Notes under the pieces: model-generated
Databases searched by the model: none
The model's input: only the letters and a program-made list of their open reading frames with translations
What the model was told of the DNA's origin: nothing
NCBI GenBank assembly: GCA_034003585.1
Contig: JAVEYH010000127.1
Span: 1 to 9,521, forward strand
From: JAPXSY01 sp034003585
GTDB lineage: Bacteria > Verrucomicrobiota > Kiritimatiellia > RFP12 > UBA1067
Length of the DNA: 9,521 nucleotides
Direction: 5' to 3'
Position numbers and translations under genes: made by a program
Part shown: piece by piece, positions 6,258 to 9,521 of the stretch
Numbering within the stretch: position 1 is the first letter of the stretch
How the letters are laid out: the number at the start of each line of letters is the position of its first letter

Positions 6258-6275
6258 TCGCGGAAGGAGTCGTAA

Positions 6276-8477
6276 ATGAAACGGTTTTTTTGTGCGGTTG
6301 TTGCGGGTGTTTTTTGCGCGGCGGACGGCGCGACGGCGGCGAACACCTTTACGTCGTGGACCGGGGCGGACGGTACGGATCCGACGGACCTCGCCAAACC
6401 GGCGAACTGGGAGGGTGGCACCGTGCCGGTGATCGACACGGAGATCATGAACGCGCCTTTCGGGAAGTTCGTTTCGTTGGGGACAACCACCGTCCCGCTT
6501 ACGTTGAGCGAAGACCTCTTTCTGAACGGTCTTGTCTTCGAATCGGGCGGAACAGCCTTCGATCTCGATCTGACGGGGCGGAACCTCCGGCTCTACGGTT
6601 ACTCGCAGGACTCGAACCTCCTCACGTTCCGCACGTACCGTACCGCTCCGGAGACGATCCGCGTGCGGGGCGGCACGCTCGACATGACGAACGGCATACA
6701 GAAGACCGTGTACATCGATGGCACGAGCGACGTCTCCTTTTCCGGCACGGAACTGAGGGGCGGCATTCAGTTCCGCACGCTCTACGGCGCGAACGTCCAC
6801 CTCACGAACGGCGTCACCGGTTCCGCGTATTTCACGACCTTCGCCGATACGAAGACCGTGATCGCGGGCACGGGCACGAAAATCATCGGCGCGGGCACCT
6901 GCTCGATCGGTAACACGGCGGGCCAGACGGGTGACGCGTTCCACGTGCTCGACGGCGCGGAGTGGACGAACGTCAACACCTGCGTGATCGGGTACGCCGG
7001 TTACGGCAATTACGGGCTCGTCTCCAACGCGACGGTGTACGTGACGGGAGGCAATCTGGGCGCGGGCAGCAACGGGCAGTACGCCTCGAACAACGTCTTC
7101 GAAGTGACGGGCGGCGCGCGTGTGCATGTAAGAGGTTCCAACAGTAAGTCCCTCATCAACCATGGCCGGTGGGGGTATAACAACACGCTCCGCATCGCGG
7201 GCGAGGGAACGTTCGTTGACTGGTGGACGAACGACGGCAACGACGGCGCGGTCGTCGTGGGCGAAATGGCCATGAACAACCTGCTCCACGTGACGGACGG
7301 CGCGCGTCTCGGCACGAACGGCTGCAAGGGCGTCTGCTTCGTGGGGAACGTCTATTACGGCGTCTGGCGCGGCGATTCGGTCGGGAACATGCTCAAGGTG
7401 GACAGCGGGTCGCGTTTCTACATGGAGAATCTCAGCGTGGGCGGGCTTTGCACCGGACGCTTGCTGCCCTACGACGGTTCGGTAGGTTACAACACCTACA
7501 AACGCGGACCGAACGGCGAGCGGTGGGTGAACACGTATTACGACCTTTCGATCTCGTCAAACGCGTTCATCGTTTCGGGCAGCGGCACGGAGGCCGTTGT
7601 CCTCGGCACGCTCCAGGTGGCGGGAAAAACGAACGAGGGGCCTTTGCTCGCCTATGTGCACGAGAACGATTTCAACCGCGCGCGCGTTGAGGCGGGCGCC
7701 AAACTGGCCGTCTCCGCCGTGAGTCTGGGCAAGTGCGGCATCTCGAACCACATCGAAGTGGTCGGCGGCGGGCTCCTCAGCGTCGCCACCACGAGTACGG
7801 GCCCTTATGACGGGTTCTCGTTCGGCGGTTTTCCCTCCACTGGCACCTGGGTGCGCGTTTCCGGCACGGATTCCCGGCTTTCCATCCCGAATTCCCGACT
7901 CGCCCTGCTGGGGTGCCCGGACGGCCGGGAGAACAAAATCGAGATTTTGGACAACGCGCTCGTGACGGCGAAATACGTCAACTCCTACGCGACGAACAAC
8001 GTCTTCCACCTGAACGACGGCACGCTCACCGTGACGGAATCGTTGATCTGTCCGAACGGCGACGCGTACGGCGCGAAGACCCGTTTCATCTTTGAAGGCG
8101 CCGCGCCGCAGATCCTCTGCACGTCCACGAACGACGGCTGCCAGTTCAAAACCGAACCGATCTTCGAATTCAAAATCCCGGCGGAGGGGTTTGCGGACGT
8201 TCCGGTCAAGTCCTCGGGGCATCTGCGCATCTACGGCACCCCCACGCTCCTTCTCGACAGCCGATGTCTCCGGTCCTACGCGGCCGCGGGCGGCGGCGCG
8301 CAGGTTCTGTTCCAGGCTGCTGAAGGAAAGACGCTCACCATCACGTCCGATCGGCTCGCGAAGATGAACGGGGAGGCCGCGGCCGCGCTCGAAGGCTGCA
8401 GCGTGACGCTCGCGGACAACCGTCAGCTTGTGCTCACCGTCCCGGACATGAGCGGAACCCTGATCCTTTTCCAGTAG
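6276..8477 (+). CDS. Secreted beta-helix / autotransporter-passenger-like protein
   Basis: The 733-residue product has a Sec signal peptide (MKRFFCAVVAGVFCA, cleavage near ATA-A, residues 21-23) and a first module SWTGADGT..PANWEGG like the opening of autotransporter-associated beta-strand proteins. The bulk is Gly/Asn/Thr/Val-rich, with a recurring rung of the form NNxLxVxxGAxhxV. Examples are NNVFEVTGGARVHV (272-285), NNTLRIAGEG (302-311), NNLLHVTDGARL (334-345), GNMLKVDSGSRFYM (370-383), SNHIEVVGGGLLSV (490-503), ENKIEILDNALV and NNVFHLNDGTLTV. This pattern suggests a right-handed parallel beta-helix. No catalytic signature, outer-membrane barrel or PEP-CTERM motif is seen, so adhesion or polysaccharide binding are guesses. 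GGAAGGAG at 6262-6269 sets the start. The TAG at 8475-8477 is the first stop, but the same frame continues with coding-like sequence that resembles its own C-terminus. Confidence 0.9.
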   Translation: MKRFFCAVVAGVFCAADGATAANTFTSWTGADGTDPTDLAKPANWEGGTVPVIDTEIMNAPFGKFVSLGTTTVPLTLSEDLFLNGLVFESGGTAFDLDLTGRNLRLYGYSQDSNLLTFRTYRTAPETIRVRGGTLDMTNGIQKTVYIDGTSDVSFSGTELRGGIQFRTLYGANVHLTNGVTGSAYFTTFADTKTVIAGTGTKIIGAGTCSIGNTAGQTGDAFHVLDGAEWTNVNTCVIGYAGYGNYGLVSNATVYVTGGNLGAGSNGQYASNNVFEVTGGARVHVRGSNSKSLINHGRWGYNNTLRIAGEGTFVDWWTNDGNDGAVVVGEMAMNNLLHVTDGARLGTNGCKGVCFVGNVYYGVWRGDSVGNMLKVDSGSRFYMENLSVGGLCTGRLLPYDGSVGYNTYKRGPNGERWVNTYYDLSISSNAFIVSGSGTEAVVLGTLQVAGKTNEGPLLAYVHENDFNRARVEAGAKLAVSAVSLGKCGISNHIEVVGGGLLSVATTSTGPYDGFSFGGFPSTGTWVRVSGTDSRLSIPNSRLALLGCPDGRENKIEILDNALVTAKYVNSYATNNVFHLNDGTLTVTESLICPNGDAYGAKTRFIFEGAAPQILCTSTNDGCQFKTEPIFEFKIPAEGFADVPVKSSGHLRIYGTPTLLLDSRCLRSYAAAGGGAQVLFQAAEGKTLTITSDRLAKMNGEAAAALEGCSVTLADNRQLVLTVPDMSGTLILFQ

Positions 8478-8597
8478 CCGGGAGAAGGAAACCGGACGCT
8501 GACTCTGGAGCTGCGCGATGTTTCCGGCAACTTGGCGGCGGCCGATTTGTCGGATCCGCACCCCAAGGAGGATTTGGGGTCGGCTTTCACCCCATGA
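8478..8597 (+). pseudogene. In-frame remnant beyond the TAG stop of the beta-helix gene
   Basis: After TAG 8475-8477 the same frame stays open for 39 codons to TGA 8595-8597. The stretch NRTLTLELRDVSGNL (8490-8534) aligns with NRQLVLTVPDMSGTL at residues 715-729 just before the stop, with 8 of 15 identical. About 28 of the 39 codons end in G or C, like the gene itself. It could be a duplicated or decayed C-terminus, or a read-through extension. TAG also ends the sugar transferase and membrane-protein genes here, so general reassignment of TAG is unlikely. The last dozen codons overlap the hairpin at 8561-8620. Confidence 0.4.
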
Positions 8598-8620
8598 TTC
8601 ATCCTCATTCCTTCTTGGGG
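8561..8620 (+). terminator. Large hairpin after the beta-helix gene, possible terminator
   Basis: CCCCAAGGAGGA (8561-8572) pairs with TCCTTCTTGGGG (8609-8620) over 12 bp with a single G-U. A second stem, TGGGGT (8575-8580) with ACCCCA (8589-8594), closes an 8-nt loop inside it. The position suits a terminator or mRNA-end stabiliser for the beta-helix gene, but no T-tract follows. Confidence 0.45.
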
Positions 8621-8652
8621 CGTTCAGGGAAAGAGTTGATGCGATTGGCAAC

Positions 8653-8897
8653 CGGTTGGTGGCCGGGGATGCGAGTTTCGCACGTGTTTTGTGCGAAGCA
8701 CAGTCGGGAGCGCGGGCGTCCCCGCCCGCAATGTGAAAGGCTGCGCGCGATTCCGATGCGCGGTCTGGCTCTCAAGAAACGACCGCTCAGCCTAATGAGG
8801 GAAACGCTGTTGCGGGCGGGGACGCCCGCGTTCCCGACTCACCCGCTTCCCTTTTCACCAGAAACGCATGATCTTCGCGCACCCCGGCCACCAACCG
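8653..8897. repeat. Outer 16-bp inverted repeat enclosing the REP doublet
   Basis: CGGTTGGTGGCCGGGG at 8653-8668 is exactly complementary to CCCCGGCCACCAACCG at 8882-8897. The 245-bp interval contains the REP doublet. A smaller hairpin (TTCGCAC 8677-8683 with GTGCGAA 8691-8697) lies just inside the left arm. Just outside the right arm is another (CATGCG 8902-8907 with CGCATG 8919-8924). The arrangement looks like a compact non-coding element able to fold as one long branched stem. I see no coding frame that explains it. Confidence 0.65.
8702..8839. repeat. REP doublet (REPIN-like): two inverted 30-bp palindromic units
   Basis: The 30-bp arms 8702-8731 and 8810-8839 are inverted copies differing at one base (a C/T change that still allows G-U pairing). 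Each arm is itself a hairpin: GCGGGCG, a four-base loop, CGCCCGC (stems 8712-8718 with 8723-8729, and 8812-8818 with 8823-8829). Two REP palindromes head to head about 80 bp apart is the layout of REPIN or BIME elements, which in other bacteria are mobilised by RAYT (Y1-type) transposases. No such transposase is in this window. The 78-bp middle part (8732-8809) has no recognised content. Confidence 0.72.
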
Positions 8898-9020
8898 ATC
8901 ACATGCGGTTGACGGTGGCGCATGAATATGTGAAACTCCAGCCATAAGCCAATCGTGGAGGGGGGTAGCGCTCTTCTTGGTCGAGAGGAGGCTGCGGCTC
9001 AGGCGTAGAGGGAGGGGATC

Positions 9021-9521
9021 ATGCGGCGACGGATCGGGATGGCGGCAACGGTGTTATGGGCAGTGCTCTCTTTCGGCGCGCGGGAACGTCCCGGAGTGGT
9101 GTGGTGGTCGGCGCCGGTCAACCCCGGCGAGCGGGTCCTGGTACACGGCGGCGCGTGGGGCACGAATCCGGTTGTGGAGGTGACGTTCCTGCGGAACGGC
9201 CGCGCGGGGGCGCCCCGCCCGGCTGAAGAAGCGGAATTCAAACGGGCGCGGCGCGTTTGTCCGGAAAAGGTGACGGAAACGGGCGTGGTCTTCGAGCTCC
9301 CTGCTGAAGCCGAGGCGGGATTGGCCGCATGCCGCGTGGTGGCGGAGGGGGCGGCGTCCGAACCGTTCGTGGTGAATGAGCCCGCAGTGTGGTGGGTCCA
9401 CGGAGACCTGGGGGCCGAAGCCTCGCCCGGCGGCTGGGTCCGGTTTTTCGGCCGGTGCCTGGACCGCGGCGGCCGGGCGCGCGCCGTGCTGACGGACGAG
9501 GCGGGCAAGCGTATCGAACTC
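9021..9521 (+). CDS. Secreted protein with tandem Ig/TIG-like modules, N-terminal part
   Basis: The frame from ATG 9021 runs open to the window edge, giving 167 residues. GGAGGGG (9011-9017) is a close ribosome site. The N-terminus MRRRIGMAATVLWAVLSFGA is a short Sec signal peptide. Two similar modules follow: VVWWSAPVNPGERVLVHGGA (26-45) and AVWWVHGDLGAEASPGGWVR (122-141) leading to FFGRCL. Each has a VWW start followed by a Pro-Gly turn and a beta strand ending in Gly, as in Ig-like or IPT/TIG folds. Between them, LPAEAEAGLAACRVVAEGAA and SEPFVVNEP (about 93-121) resemble the end of the first module. In PVC bacteria I associate this N-terminal wording with large beta-helix, pectate-lyase-like proteins, but the catalytic part is outside the window, so the function is not established. 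Confidence 0.8.
   Translation, partial: MRRRIGMAATVLWAVLSFGARERPGVVWWSAPVNPGERVLVHGGAWGTNPVVEVTFLRNGRAGAPRPAEEAEFKRARRVCPEKVTETGVVFELPAEAEAGLAACRVVAEGAASEPFVVNEPAVWWVHGDLGAEASPGGWVRFFGRCLDRGGRARAVLTDEAGKRIEL

Noticed and set aside
6252..7289. 345-codon minus-strand frame opposite the beta-helix N-terminus
   Set aside because: Same reason: His/Arg-rich shadow of a well-supported gene.
7557..8651. 364-codon minus-strand frame opposite the beta-helix gene
   Set aside because: Charged low-complexity translation without motifs; the plus-strand protein has a signal peptide, repeats and a strong Shine-Dalgarno site.
8478..9020. Small genes, tRNA or known structured RNA in the 540-bp gap
   Set aside because: Short frames there overlap palindromes and lack ribosome sites; no tRNA cloverleaf or familiar riboswitch core was recognised.

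Overview
The window is GC-rich, with compact bacterial genes on both strands and clear Shine-Dalgarno sites on most of them. The gene set is a Tat-type FAD oxidoreductase of the PF12831/'xanthan lyase' kind, a Sel1-repeat lipoprotein, an uncharacterised PHP-fold protein and long secreted beta-helix proteins. Together with intergenic hexamer arrays and REP-like palindromes, this suggests a PVC-group bacterium, most likely Kiritimatiellota or a Verrucomicrobia/Lentisphaerae relative. That placement is inferred from gene style; there is no rRNA or other marker to prove it.

Layout. (1) 1-76, minus: the first 25 codons of a TadA-like tRNA adenosine deaminase, cut by the window edge. (2) 77-318: a divergent intergenic region with two blocks of phased CGNNNN hexamers. 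(3) 319-1137, plus: a short sugar-1-phosphate transferase (PF02397). It converges on, and overlaps by 72 bp, (4) 1066-1695, minus: an unrecognised membrane protein. (5) 1696-1812: a second divergent spacer with a smaller hexamer array. (6) 1813-3159, plus: a PHP-fold metal-dependent hydrolase-like protein. (7) 3187-4296 and 4353-6005, both minus: a probable two-gene unit whose first gene is a Tat-exported FAD oxidoreductase and whose second is a lipoprotein with eight Sel1 repeats. (8) 6006-6275: a divergent promoter region with a good promoter on each strand. (9) 6276-8477, plus: a 733-residue secreted beta-helix protein. (10) 8478-9020: about 540 bp without a clear gene. It begins with an in-frame continuation of the preceding gene beyond its TAG stop, then a strong hairpin, then a REP doublet nested in a longer inverted repeat. 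(11) 9021 to the end, plus: the N-terminal 167 residues of another secreted protein, cut by the window edge.

How the parts relate. No single pathway links all the genes. The oxidoreductase, Sel1 lipoprotein, beta-helix protein and 3' partial protein all carry export signals, so the right two-thirds of the window is mostly envelope or secreted functions, perhaps linked to polysaccharides. The sugar transferase stands alone, without glycan-assembly genes beside it. I see no phage, CRISPR, toxin-antitoxin or transposase gene. The least explained material is non-coding: the hexamer arrays, the REP doublet with its outer inverted repeat, and the apparent duplicated, stop-separated C-terminus of the beta-helix gene.
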